A DNA stretch of 64,000 nucleotides. Source: Luteitalea sp. (GTDB lineage: Bacteria > Acidobacteriota > Vicinamibacteria > Vicinamibacterales > Vicinamibacteraceae). Made by a program: the position numbers and the translations under genes. Below, in pieces: positions 8,835 through 16,079 of this stretch (position 1 is the stretch's first letter; each line of letters starts with the position of its first letter). Location: NCBI GenBank assembly GCA_009377495.1, contig WHTZ01000004.1, positions 124,001 to 188,000 of the forward strand. Direction: 5' to 3'. The notes under the pieces are model-generated. The model was given only the letters and a program-made list of their open reading frames with translations. It did no database searches and had not been told where the DNA came from.

Positions 8835-9131
8835 ATGACCATGAGACGCGTGCGCGTCCAGACGACCGGGTGCGGGATAGTCGTCGCAGCCATCGGCGCG
8901 GCCTGCACGCCCGACGCCTCGCGGTCCAATACCCTCGCCGACGGCAATCCGCGGGGTCCGGAGCACGGGCAGGAGCGCGTGCTCCGCGGCGGCTCCTGGA
9001 TGTGCAGCGATAACTTCTGCACCAACTACCGCCCGGGTGCGAGGAGCAGTGCGACGCCCGACACCGGACTCAACAACCTCGGTTTTCGGTGCGTGAAAGA
9101 CGCGGAGACGACGGACGAGCCGAGCGAGTGA
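8835..9131 (+). CDS. Miniature lipoprotein carrying only the C-terminal end of an FGE/sulfatase-modifying domain
   Basis: A 98-residue product (96 if the second ATG at 8841 is used). The N-terminus is a short basic region and hydrophobic stretch ending IGAAC at residues 20-24, a lipobox-like signal. Soon after comes GQERVLRGGSWMCS, then CTNYRPGARSS and GLNNLGFRC. This is the hallmark C-terminal block of formylglycine-generating-enzyme (SUMF1/FGE-sulfatase) proteins. The roughly 200 residues that normally precede it are absent, yet the frame is continuous from signal to stop. It ends 7 bp before lutA. It may be an internal-deletion derivative or a reduced secreted domain; catalysis is unlikely. 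Confidence 0.6.
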   Translation: MTMRRVRVQTTGCGIVVAAIGAACTPDASRSNTLADGNPRGPEHGQERVLRGGSWMCSDNFCTNYRPGARSSATPDTGLNNLGFRCVKDAETTDEPSE

Positions 9132-9138
9132 CCTGCAG

Positions 9139-9903
9139 ATGCCCGAACCGCCACTCGACGACGCGCGTCCCACGCGTTCTGTTCAGCTCCTGGTCACCTG
9201 TCTCATCGACCATTTCTTCCCGCAGACGGGGTTCGCAGCCGTCGAGGTGCTCGAACGGCAAGGCGTATCGGTGACGTGCCCAGCCGGACAGACGTGCTGC
9301 GGCCAGCCCGCCTTCAACGCCGGCTGCTGGAACGATGCCCGCGCGATGGCGCGACACACGCTCGACCTACTCTCGCTGAACGAGGCGCCCGTTGTCGTGC
9401 CTTCCGGCTCCTGTGCCGACATGCTGCTCCATCAGTACAAGACGCTGCTCGCCGACGAGCCAGCGTACGCGAAGAAGGCTCACGCCACGGCGTCGCGAAC
9501 CTACGAATTCACACAATTTCTCGTGGACGTTCTTGGTGTGACGGACGCGGGAGCGCGCGGCGCGGGACGCGTGACGTACCACGCGTGCTGTCACGGTCTG
9601 CGCGGCCTCGGCGTCGATCGTCAGCCGCGGGCGTTGCTCGAGCACGTCCAGGGCATCGAGCGATGCCCGTTGCGGGATGCGGACGTGTGCTGCGGGTTCG
9701 GCGGCCTATTCGCCGTGAAGATGGCCGACATCTCGGGCGCGATGCTCGCCACGAAACTCGACGCCATCGAAGAGAGCGGGGCCGACACCGTGGTGGTCAC
9801 GGATGTGAGCTGCGGCATGCACATGCAAGGGGGTTTGCAGCGGCGCGGCAGTTCCGTGCGAGTGCGGCATCTCGCAGAGGTGCTCGCGGACCGCAGAGAA
9901 TAA
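9139..9903 (+). CDS. lutA: LutA-type (Fe-S)-binding lactate oxidation subunit
   Basis: A 254-residue protein with two CCG (DUF224) domains, the cysteine-rich type that binds iron-sulfur clusters in LutA, GlcF and heterodisulfide reductase subunits. The first block includes TCPAGQTCCGQPAFNAGCW (near residues 46-64) and the second TYHACCHGLRGLG and DVCCGFGGLFAVK (about residues 150-190). With LutB and LutC it forms the non-flavin L-lactate dehydrogenase that oxidises lactate to pyruvate. The ATG at 9139 is 7 bp after the FGE-like gene, so the two may be translationally coupled. Confidence 0.93.
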   Translation: MPEPPLDDARPTRSVQLLVTCLIDHFFPQTGFAAVEVLERQGVSVTCPAGQTCCGQPAFNAGCWNDARAMARHTLDLLSLNEAPVVVPSGSCADMLLHQYKTLLADEPAYAKKAHATASRTYEFTQFLVDVLGVTDAGARGAGRVTYHACCHGLRGLGVDRQPRALLEHVQGIERCPLRDADVCCGFGGLFAVKMADISGAMLATKLDAIEESGADTVVVTDVSCGMHMQGGLQRRGSSVRVRHLAEVLADRRE

Positions 9904-9929
9904 ATTCTCAATGCTCAAGTCTCTCAATA

Positions 9930-11360
9930 ATGACCAACCAGCTTCCGTTCTACCGGCGCGTTGAGCAGGCGTTGGGTGACACGCGGCTCCGTGACGCCGT
10001 GCAGCGCGCGACGTCACGGAAAGTGGAAGCACGCCTGGCGGCGTTGGCGTCGATGCCGGATGCCGACGATGTGCGGGACCACGGGCGCCGGATCCGTGCA
10101 GACGCACTCGCCCACCTGGACCAGCACCTGACGCGCTTCGTCGAACAGGTCGAGCGGCACGGCGGCACGGCGGTCTGGGCCGCTACCGCCGAAGAAGCCG
10201 TTGGCTACGTCGTGCACCTCGCCCGTGCACGCGGTGTCAAGTCGATCGTGAAGTCCAAGTCCATGGTGACCGAGGAGATCGAGCTGAACCGCGCTGTCGA
10301 AGCTGCCGGCCTGCGCATCATCGAGACCGACCTCGGCGAGTACGTCGTTCAGCTCGATCACGATCACCCGTCCCACATCGTCGCGCCCATCATCCACAAG
10401 ACCCGGCAGGACGTCGCCGCTACGTTCAAGCGCGAGCTGGGCGCCACCGACGAGGACGTGGCAGACATCCCGAGCATGACCGCGTTTGCCCGCCACAAGC
10501 TACGCCAGGACTTCCTGACGGCCGACATGGGCGTGAGCGGCGTGAACTTCGGCGTGGCGGAAACCGGAACACTGTGTCTCTGCACCAACGAAGGGAACGG
10601 GCGTCTCACCACAACGCTGCCGCGCATTCACGTGGCCGTCATGGGCATCGAGCGTATCGTGCCCACACTGGGCGACCTCGGGGTCATGCTGCAACTGCTG
10701 GCGCGCAGCGGGACCGGACAGAAGCTGACCGTCTACTCGAATCTCCTCACGGGGCCCCGCCGGCCGGATGACGCGTCCACGGGAGCGAGCGGTGAGGGCG
10801 ACGGCCCCGACGAGCTCCATGTGGTCCTGGTCGACAACGGCCGGAGCCGCGTGTTGGGAAGCGAGCTAGCGGAGGTGCTGTATTGCATTCGTTGCGGCGC
10901 ATGCTTGAACGTGTGCCCCGTGTATCGCCAGATTGGGGGTCACGCGTATGGCAGCGTCTATCAAGGACCCATTGGCGCGGTGTTCACGCCGGCAACGCGC
11001 GGCCTCGACGATTGGGGCGAGCTGCCACACGCCAGCAGCCTGTGCGGCGCCTGTCGCGAGGTGTGCCCTGTCCGAATCGACATTCCGCGGATGCTGCTTG
11101 CGCTACGCGCACAGGCCGTGACCAGAGGCGATGCACCGTGGTGGCTGCGGGCGGGGTTGCGCGCCTATCGCCTCGCCGCCGTACGACCGGCGCTGTTCCG
11201 CTTGGGGGGTCGCTGGAGCACACGTCTCATGCGCTGGGCCGCTCGCAATGGACGGATCTCGAAGCTTCCTGGACCGTTGGCCGGCTGGACACGGTTCCGT
11301 GAGTTCCCCGCGATGGCCCCTCGCACGTTCCAGGACCGGTGGCGGGAACGAGCGAGGTAG
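9930..11360 (+). CDS. lutB: LutB-type iron-sulfur lactate oxidation protein
   Basis: A 476-residue protein with an N-terminal LUD domain (about residues 50-300, including KSIVKSKSMVTEEIELN) and two 4Fe-4S clusters. The first is CIRCGACLNVCPVY from residue 319 and the second CGACREVCPVRID from residue 372. The ferredoxin part passes electrons from the lactate oxidation complex. The longer open frame back to 9276 only overlaps lutA out of frame and is rejected. The ATG at 9930 starts the family-typical N-terminus, but no clear Shine-Dalgarno is seen. The stop TAG (11358-11360) lies within a dispersed repeat. Confidence 0.94.
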   Translation: MTNQLPFYRRVEQALGDTRLRDAVQRATSRKVEARLAALASMPDADDVRDHGRRIRADALAHLDQHLTRFVEQVERHGGTAVWAATAEEAVGYVVHLARARGVKSIVKSKSMVTEEIELNRAVEAAGLRIIETDLGEYVVQLDHDHPSHIVAPIIHKTRQDVAATFKRELGATDEDVADIPSMTAFARHKLRQDFLTADMGVSGVNFGVAETGTLCLCTNEGNGRLTTTLPRIHVAVMGIERIVPTLGDLGVMLQLLARSGTGQKLTVYSNLLTGPRRPDDASTGASGEGDGPDELHVVLVDNGRSRVLGSELAEVLYCIRCGACLNVCPVYRQIGGHAYGSVYQGPIGAVFTPATRGLDDWGELPHASSLCGACREVCPVRIDIPRMLLALRAQAVTRGDAPWWLRAGLRAYRLAAVRPALFRLGGRWSTRLMRWAARNGRISKLPGPLAGWTRFREFPAMAPRTFQDRWRERAR

Positions 11361-11417
11361 GGCGCGGCTTCCGCCTTCGCATAAAGCTTCGGCGGACAAG
11401 TTAGCCGCGCCGCGCGG
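11356..11417. repeat. Dispersed palindrome between lutB and lutC
   Basis: The element begins GGTAGGGCGCGGCTTCCGCC and ends TTAGCCGCGCC, with an internal CTTCG/CTTCGGCGGA part. The first TAG of the repeat is the lutB stop codon. The same outer arms occur at 34889-34973. It could attenuate or process the lut message between the second and third genes. Confidence 0.75.
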
Positions 11418-11434
11418 AGGGCCGAGGGACCAAC

Positions 11435-12136
11435 ATGAATCCGAGAGACCTCGCACGCATGCAGAACACGGTGAGCCAGGCGGTCAAGCGCGCGCTGTTG
11501 CCCGGTGCATCATCGTCCGCGCCTCCGGGAGCGGTGTCGCAACCGCTTGCCGCACCGACGGATCGTCCGACGTGCGAGGAGCTCGCGGCGACGTTTCGCC
11601 AAGAGCTCGAAGCGCTTGCCGGCATCGTGCACGAGGTTGCCGGTGCCGCCGCCGCGGGATCGCGCGTTCGGGAGATCGCTCGAGACCAACGCGCCACGCG
11701 CGTGCTCTCGTGGGAGGCGCAGCACCTGTGTGTCCCTGGCCTCCTCGATGACCTAGAGGAGGATGGTCTTCAGGTCATGACGGCAGCCGTGCCGTCCAAC
11801 GCCAACGCGCGAGCCACCTCGCTTGCGGCACTCGAACAGGCGGAGCTCGGCCTCACCGGCGCTGACGCGGGGCTGGCAGACACGGGGTCGATCGTCCTGG
11901 TGAGCGGTCCTGGTCGCTTACGCCTGGCATCGCTCCTGCCGCCCGTGCACATCGCGCTCTTGGCGCGAGCGCACCTCTGGCCAACCATGACCGCCTGGCT
12001 GATGGCGGAGGCGTCCAGCGTCCAGCGCGGAAGCAATGTCGTCGTCATCACCGGCCCAAGCCGCACGGCAGATATCGAAATGACGCTCAGCCGCGGCGTG
12101 CACGGCCCTGGCGAGGTGCACGTCGTCCTCTACTGA
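11435..12136 (+). CDS. lutC: LutC-type LUD-domain protein
   Basis: A 233-residue LUD-family protein, third component of the lactate utilisation complex. After a variable N-terminal 60 residues it shows the LUD core: RVLSWEAQHLCVPG, LTGADAGLADTGSIVLVSG (the A-D/E-T-G motif around residue 150), RLASLLPPVHIALL and a terminal ITGPSRTADIEMTLSRGVHGPGEVHV, which is highly characteristic of LutC/YkgG. Its position directly after lutB, separated only by a 62-bp repeat, supports the operon assignment. No lactate permease or LutR regulator is adjacent. Confidence 0.94.
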   Translation: MNPRDLARMQNTVSQAVKRALLPGASSSAPPGAVSQPLAAPTDRPTCEELAATFRQELEALAGIVHEVAGAAAAGSRVREIARDQRATRVLSWEAQHLCVPGLLDDLEEDGLQVMTAAVPSNANARATSLAALEQAELGLTGADAGLADTGSIVLVSGPGRLRLASLLPPVHIALLARAHLWPTMTAWLMAEASSVQRGSNVVVITGPSRTADIEMTLSRGVHGPGEVHVVLY

Positions 12137-12148
12137 CCCGGAACGGGC

Positions 12149-12341
12149 GGGTGCTTAACGGAAATGGGGGTCGCGAGATCTGGAGGGTCGGAAAAAGGGG
12201 ACAGGCCCCTTTTTCGAGAACCAACGCCGACGAAAAAGGGGCCTGTCCCCTTTTTCTCAGCCGGCGACCCCGTCCGCCGTCGCTGTCAGCGGCGCCTACA
12301 ACGACGTGCCCGGCCGCGACCCCCAGAACCGTTAAGCACCC
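12149..12341. repeat. Nested palindromic element (two concentric inverted repeats)
   Basis: Outer arms at 12149-12175 and 12315-12341 match except for three central bases; each contains GGGTGCTTAACGG plus GGGGGTCGCG or its complement. Inner arms at 12191-12215 and 12232-12256 are exact 25-bp reverse complements with a 16-bp loop. Each inner arm is itself a hairpin (AAAAAGGGG/CCCCTTTTT). It resembles REP doublets mobilised in trans by RAYT transposases, but no transposase gene is present here. Confidence 0.85.
12191..12256. terminator. Bidirectional terminator-like hairpins downstream of lutC
   Basis: Each half has a GGGG(N5)CCCC stem followed by five T residues, in both orientations. This gives an intrinsic-terminator shape for transcription leaving lutC and for antisense transcription from the toxin-antitoxin side. 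The function is inferred from shape only. Confidence 0.5.
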
Positions 12342-12371
12342 GGAACGGGCCTATCTCTTGACGTTGCCCGA

Positions 12372-12398
12372 ATATGGATCGTAGACTCCATATATGGA
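12372..12398 (+). promoter_or_regulatory. Candidate operator of the Xre/RES operon
   Basis: The heptamer ATATGGA occurs at 12372-12378, as its complement TCCATAT at 12387-12393, and again directly at 12392-12398 across the ATG of the antitoxin. This AT-rich set contrasts with the surrounding GC-rich DNA. Xre-type antitoxins usually autoregulate through such repeats. Confidence 0.45.
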
Positions 12399-12834
12399 TA
12401 CCGGGCGCAACGCTGACCGGACGCCTGTCGAAGGGCTGGCCCTGGATCGTGCGCAGCACCCGGACACCCGGCGTCGACTCTCGGCGCCCGCCGTGCGGAC
12501 CTTCTTCAATATTGGCCGAGCCTGGAAGCTCAACGTGGCCGAGCAGCGGGCGCTGCTCGGGTGGCCAGCCTCATCCACCTACCACAAGTACAAGTCGGGC
12601 GACGTCGGTATGCTGGCCTACGACACGCTCGTTCGCATCTCGCTGGTGCTCGGCATCTACAAGGCGCTCCACATTCTTTATCCAGAGCCGACGCTCGCCG
12701 ATCGCTGGGTGCGCTTGCCCAACAGCAACCCGCTGTTTGGTGGCCGGTCACCGCTCGAGGTCATGGTCGACGCTGGAATGGACGGTCTCTACCGTGTGCG
12801 CCGTCTGCTCGACGCCCGGCGGGGTGGTCAGTGA
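12394..12834 (+). CDS. Xre/MbcA/ParS-family antitoxin
   Basis: A 146-residue antitoxin of the Xre-MbcA-ParS group. An N-terminal degenerate helix-turn-helix (about residues 34-90, with WKLNVAEQRALLGWPASSTY and LAYDTLVRISLVLGIYKAL) precedes the DUF2384 toxin-binding domain (WVRLPNSNPLFGGRSPLEVM, residues 105-124). The N-P-x-F-G-G-x-x-P/A motif is diagnostic. It should neutralise the RES toxin encoded next and bind DNA as a repressor. The ATG at 12394 is favoured because it follows an inverted repeat; an earlier alternative frame gives only unrelated sequence. Confidence 0.92.
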   Translation: MDTGRNADRTPVEGLALDRAQHPDTRRRLSAPAVRTFFNIGRAWKLNVAEQRALLGWPASSTYHKYKSGDVGMLAYDTLVRISLVLGIYKALHILYPEPTLADRWVRLPNSNPLFGGRSPLEVMVDAGMDGLYRVRRLLDARRGGQ

Positions 12835-13520
12835 CCTCTCCTCGGATGCGCATTCCCGCGCGGCGCGTCCGTGCCAGCGGCACCCACCGCCTCATTCCCA
12901 GCCGATATCCCCCGGTGGGCCTCTTCGACGCGGTCGCTGACCCACGCGATCTCGCGCTGGTCATCGAGCTCGAAGGGTGGACCAACGATCGCCTTTCGGC
13001 CGAGCTCGGTGTCCTGTCGCTGATTCCGCGTGATGAATGGGTGGTCGGCCGCGCGATGGCCAGCGTGATCATGGCGGCGTATTGTCACCCAAGCCCGAAT
13101 GGGGGCCGATTCAACGACGGCGCGCGGGGCGCGTGGTACGCCGCGTTCTCGATCGAGACGGCGCACGCGGAGGCCATCCACCGCCGTACGCAAGAGCTCC
13201 TCGAGAGCGGTGTGCTCGAGACACGCGTCGAGATGCGCGAGTATCGAGCCGACTTCGATGCGCGCTTTCACGACATCCGGGCACGGAACAACGCCTACGA
13301 GCACTTGTACGATCCTGCGAGCCACACCGCGTCTCAGGAGCTCGCGCGTGAGCTGCTGACGGACGGCTCGAACGGCATCGTGTACCGCAGCGTGCGCGAT
13401 GATGGAAGCACCTGCCTGGCGTGCTTCAGGCCGCGCCTCGTGCTCAATGTTCGTCAGGGGGCGCACTTCGAGTACGTGTGGGAGGGGTTTCCGAAACCGC
13501 GCATCCGACGGCTACGATGA
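12831..13520 (+). CDS. RES-domain toxin (predicted NAD+ glycohydrolase)
   Basis: A 229-residue protein whose GTG start overlaps the antitoxin stop (GTGA at 12831-12834), so translation is coupled. The RES core is visible as GGRFNDGARGAWYAAFSIET (conserved R, Y, E and S residues) and the C-terminal SNGIVYRSVRD and CLACFRP strands. RES toxins degrade NAD+ and arrest growth. The frame continues upstream of 12831, but only as an out-of-frame shadow of the antitoxin. An ATG at 12846 is the alternative start. The length is slightly above the usual 150-200 because of an N-terminal extension of about 70 residues. Confidence 0.9.
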   Translation: MTSPRMRIPARRVRASGTHRLIPSRYPPVGLFDAVADPRDLALVIELEGWTNDRLSAELGVLSLIPRDEWVVGRAMASVIMAAYCHPSPNGGRFNDGARGAWYAAFSIETAHAEAIHRRTQELLESGVLETRVEMREYRADFDARFHDIRARNNAYEHLYDPASHTASQELARELLTDGSNGIVYRSVRDDGSTCLACFRPRLVLNVRQGAHFEYVWEGFPKPRIRRLR

Positions 13521-13526
13521 GAGCTC

Positions 13527-14345
13527 TCACCTGTGCTTAGCTGTGGAGCCGAGCCACTGCCGAACCGCGGGGACCGCCACGTCGGGCCGGTCCGTGATGA
13601 TGCCGTCCGCGCCCCAGTCGAGCAGGCGCGCGATATCATGCGGTTCGTCGACGGTCCACACGTGGACGGCCAAGCCGGCGCGGTGCGCCGCGCGCACGAA
13701 GCGGGGTGACACGATGCGCTGGGACCCGGCATGTTCAGGCACCTGGAGCACGCGATAGCGCAAGCGGCGAAGGGGCCAGTGTGCCCAAGACTTGTACAGC
13801 GCCAGGCGCACCTCCTCCCGGCAGGCACTGGTCGCTGCCGCGGGCTCGGCGTCCCTCACTGCGCGCAGCGTCGTGAGCGAGTACCCGCCAAAGCACACCC
13901 GTTCCAACGCACCGGCACGGCGCACCACCTCGGCCGCGGCACGGGCGAGGATGGGATCGATGCCCTTCAGCTCAATGATCACGGGCGCGTCGCGTGTGTG
14001 GCGGAGCACCTCCGTGAGCCGTGGAATGCGGATGCCCTTGCCGCGCAGCGGGTAGCCGCGGCCTGGTGCAAACCAGTAGGCCGCATCCAGCGTGTCGAGC
14101 TCTTCAGCCGTGCGTGCCGCAAGCGGTCCACGGCCACTGGTCGTCCGATCGAGCGTCGCATCGTGGTGGACCATGACGACCTCGTCATGAGAGAGACGAC
14201 AATCGAGCTCGAGCCCATCTGCACCCAACGCCAAGCCATTCGCAAACGCCTCCCACGTGTTCTCTGGCATCAACGACGCGCCGCCGCGATGGGCAAACAC
14301 CATGGGCCGCGTGCGATCGAGGACAGCGTGACGATCTGTGCTCAT
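13527..14345 (-). CDS. Glycerophosphodiester phosphodiesterase (GDPD family)
   Basis: A 272-residue GDPD TIM-barrel enzyme that hydrolyses glycerophosphodiesters to sn-glycerol-3-phosphate and an alcohol. Key motifs: FAHRGGASLMPENTWEAF (catalytic H-R and E-N, residues 17-34), GADGLELDCRLSHDEVVMVHHD (E-x-D metal ligands and the second catalytic H), RLTEVLRHT, and VHVWTVDEP near the C-terminus. No signal peptide, so it is probably cytoplasmic. The start at 14345 is preferred over 14384. The frame between them is encoded by a CATCTGTG-rich repeat. It converges on the RES toxin with a 6-bp gap. Confidence 0.93.
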   Translation of the reverse strand: MSTDRHAVLDRTRPMVFAHRGGASLMPENTWEAFANGLALGADGLELDCRLSHDEVVMVHHDATLDRTTSGRGPLAARTAEELDTLDAAYWFAPGRGYPLRGKGIRIPRLTEVLRHTRDAPVIIELKGIDPILARAAAEVVRRAGALERVCFGGYSLTTLRAVRDAEPAAATSACREEVRLALYKSWAHWPLRRLRYRVLQVPEHAGSQRIVSPRFVRAAHRAGLAVHVWTVDEPHDIARLLDWGADGIITDRPDVAVPAVRQWLGSTAKHR

Positions 14346-14350
14346 CCCCG

Positions 14351-14401
14351 TTTCTGTCCATCTGTTCATCTGTGGATCGACCACCTGTGTCCATCTGTGC
14401 T
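14351..14401. repeat. CATCTGTG-type short repeat cluster
   Basis: Units TCTGTCCATCTGTTCATCTG and TGTGTCCATCTGTG lie in the 88-bp gap between the divergent GDPD and AAA+ genes. Any promoter for either gene must overlap it. Similar CATCTGTG words are common dispersed repeats in several phyla, but only this cluster occurs in the window. Confidence 0.55.
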
Positions 14402-14433
14402 CGCCATCAATGTCTGCGTGATACTATCGCGGT

Positions 14434-15939
14434 ATGGCTCGCCCAAAGACCCTCGGGGCCCTCAAGCGCGACGTCGCGGCGGGGCGTATTCCGCACCGCT
14501 CGGTGCGCGCCGAGATTCGACAGAACCTCATTGCCCGTCTGAAGCAAGCGGGCCCGCTTTTTCCCGGCATCATCGGTTACGATGACACCGTCATCCCGCA
14601 GCTCGTGAACGCCCTGCTCTCGCAGCATGACTTCGTGCTACTCGGTCTGCGCGGCCAGGCGAAGAGCCGTATCCTGCGCGCGCTCGTGACGTTGCTCGAT
14701 CCGGAAGTCGCGGTCGTCCCCGGCTCGGAGATCCACGATGATCCACTCGCGCCGCTGAGTGCCTTCGCCAAGCGCCGCGTGCAGGACGAGGGGGACAGCC
14801 TGCCTATCGAGTGGCTCCCACGCGAGGCCCGCTACGTCGAGAAGCTCGCCACGCCAGACGTGACCGTGGCCGACATTATTGGCGACATCGATCCCATCAA
14901 GGCCGCGCGTGCAGGGTTACAGCTCTCCGACGAGCTGACCATGCACTACGGCCTGCTGCCACGGGCGAATCGCAGCATCTTCGCCATCAACGAGCTCCCA
15001 GACCTGGCAGGGCGCATTCAGGTGAGCTTGTTCAACATCCTGCAAGAAGGTGACGTGCAGATCAAAGGCTACCCGGTGCGGCTGCCGCTCGACGTGCTGA
15101 TGGTCTTCAGCGCCAACCCAGAGGACTACACCGCGCGCGGCAAGATCATCACGCCGCTCAAAGACCGGATCGGCTCGGAGATTCGGACGCACTACCCCCG
15201 CACACGCGAGGCCGCCATGGCCATCACGCAGCAGGAAGCGTGGGTCGATCGCGACGGCCACGGTGCGTTGCCCGTCGACGTGCCGGCTTACGTGCGCGAG
15301 ATCATCGAGGAGATTGCCTTCCAGGCACGCGTGGACTCGAAGGTGGACAAGCGCTCTGGCGTCAGCCAGCGTCTGCCGATCACGTGTATCGAAAACGTGG
15401 TATCCAACGCCGAGCGGCGTGCGCTGCTGGGCAATGAAGCGATCGTCGTGCCGCGCGTGGCGGATGTCTACGCGGCGCTGCCCGCCCTGACAGGCAAGCT
15501 CGAGCTCGAGTACGAGGGAGAGCTGCGGGGTGCCGATACGGTCGGCCGCGACATCGTGCGGGCGGCGGTGCGGGTCGTCTTCGACAGCTATGATGACGAC
15601 GCCGACGTGAGGGGCGTCATCGAGTGGTTCGACATGGGCGGGACGCTACAACTCAGTGACACGTTGACGGCGGCCGAGCTCCTGGACGAAGCGGGCAAGG
15701 TGCAGGGCCTTGCCGAGATTGCGGACCAGGTCGATACGGACGCGGGCCGCGACAGCGCGCGCCGTGCGGCAGCGATTGATTTCGTGCTCGAAGGTCTCCA
15801 CGCGCAAAAGCGTATCAGCCGGTCCGAGACCTGGCAGTACGAGGCTGCCGAACCGCCCCGGCGTCGCATCCGCGCCACGCAGCCGACCATCGAAGACGAG
15901 GAGCTGCCATCGCCCGGGGGGAAGAAGCTGTACAACTGA
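14434..15939 (+). CDS. BchI/MoxR-like AAA+ ATPase with altered Walker motifs
   Basis: A 501-residue AAA+ protein of the magnesium-chelatase/MoxR class. The P-loop is GLRGQAKS at residues 71-78, where an alanine replaces the glycine normally before lysine. The Walker B position reads [10 protein letters not shown] (181-190), with N-E in place of D-E. The sensor-1 region [15 protein letters not shown] and a [16 protein letters not shown] arginine-finger region follow. The last 100 residues are a separate helical domain with a charged tail. It is followed by a VWA-domain protein, the usual partner of such ATPases. Together they probably remodel or insert a cofactor into an unknown client; no chelatase substrate pathway is nearby. 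Confidence 0.85.
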   Translation: MARPKTLGALKRDVAAGRIPHRSVRAEIRQNLIARLKQAGPLFPGIIGYDDTVIPQLVNALLSQHDFVLLGLRGQAKSRILRALVTLLDPEVAVVPGSEIHDDPLAPLSAFAKRRVQDEGDSLPIEWLPREARYVEKLATPDVTVADIIGDIDPIKAARAGLQLSDELTMHYGLLPRANRSIFAINELPDLAGRIQVSLFNILQEGDVQIKGYPVRLPLDVLMVFSANPEDYTARGKIITPLKDRIGSEIRTHYPRTREAAMAITQQEAWVDRDGHGALPVDVPAYVREIIEEIAFQARVDSKVDKRSGVSQRLPITCIENVVSNAERRALLGNEAIVVPRVADVYAALPALTGKLELEYEGELRGADTVGRDIVRAAVRVVFDSYDDDADVRGVIEWFDMGGTLQLSDTLTAAELLDEAGKVQGLAEIADQVDTDAGRDSARRAAAIDFVLEGLHAQKRISRSETWQYEAAEPPRRRIRATQPTIEDEELPSPGGKKLYN

Positions 15940-15941
15940 CT

Positions 15942-16022
15942 GGCGCGGCCTGCCCGCCTTCGCCAAGGCTACGGCGGGTCCGCCGAAGCGCGAAGCGCGG
16001 AGGCGGAAAGGCCGCGCGCTAC
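15942..16022. repeat. Dispersed GC palindrome between the AAA+ and VWA genes
   Basis: Outer arms GGCGCGGCC (15942-15950) and GGCCGCGC (16010-16017) enclose several complementary blocks such as CCGCCTTCGCC and GGCGGGTCCGCC. It starts 2 bp after the AAA+ stop codon. Same family as the elements at 11356 and 34889. Confidence 0.7.
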
Positions 16023-16042
16023 ATATCCCCAATGCGTCGTCG

Positions 16043-16066
16043 CGAGGGGCCTTTATAGGCCCCTCG
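16043..16066. promoter_or_regulatory. Perfect 10-bp hairpin before the VWA gene
   Basis: CGAGGGGCCT / TTAT / AGGCCCCTCG is a perfect stem with a four-base loop, ending 13 bp before the VWA start codon. No Shine-Dalgarno is visible in that gap. It could block or protect the leader of the second cistron; the effect is unknown. Confidence 0.55.
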
Positions 16067-16079
16067 ATCATCCGCGCGT

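Noticed and set aside
9276-9929. N-terminal extension of lutB
   Set aside because: It lies out of frame over lutA, which is a strongly supported CCG-domain gene; the LutB family starts at 9930.
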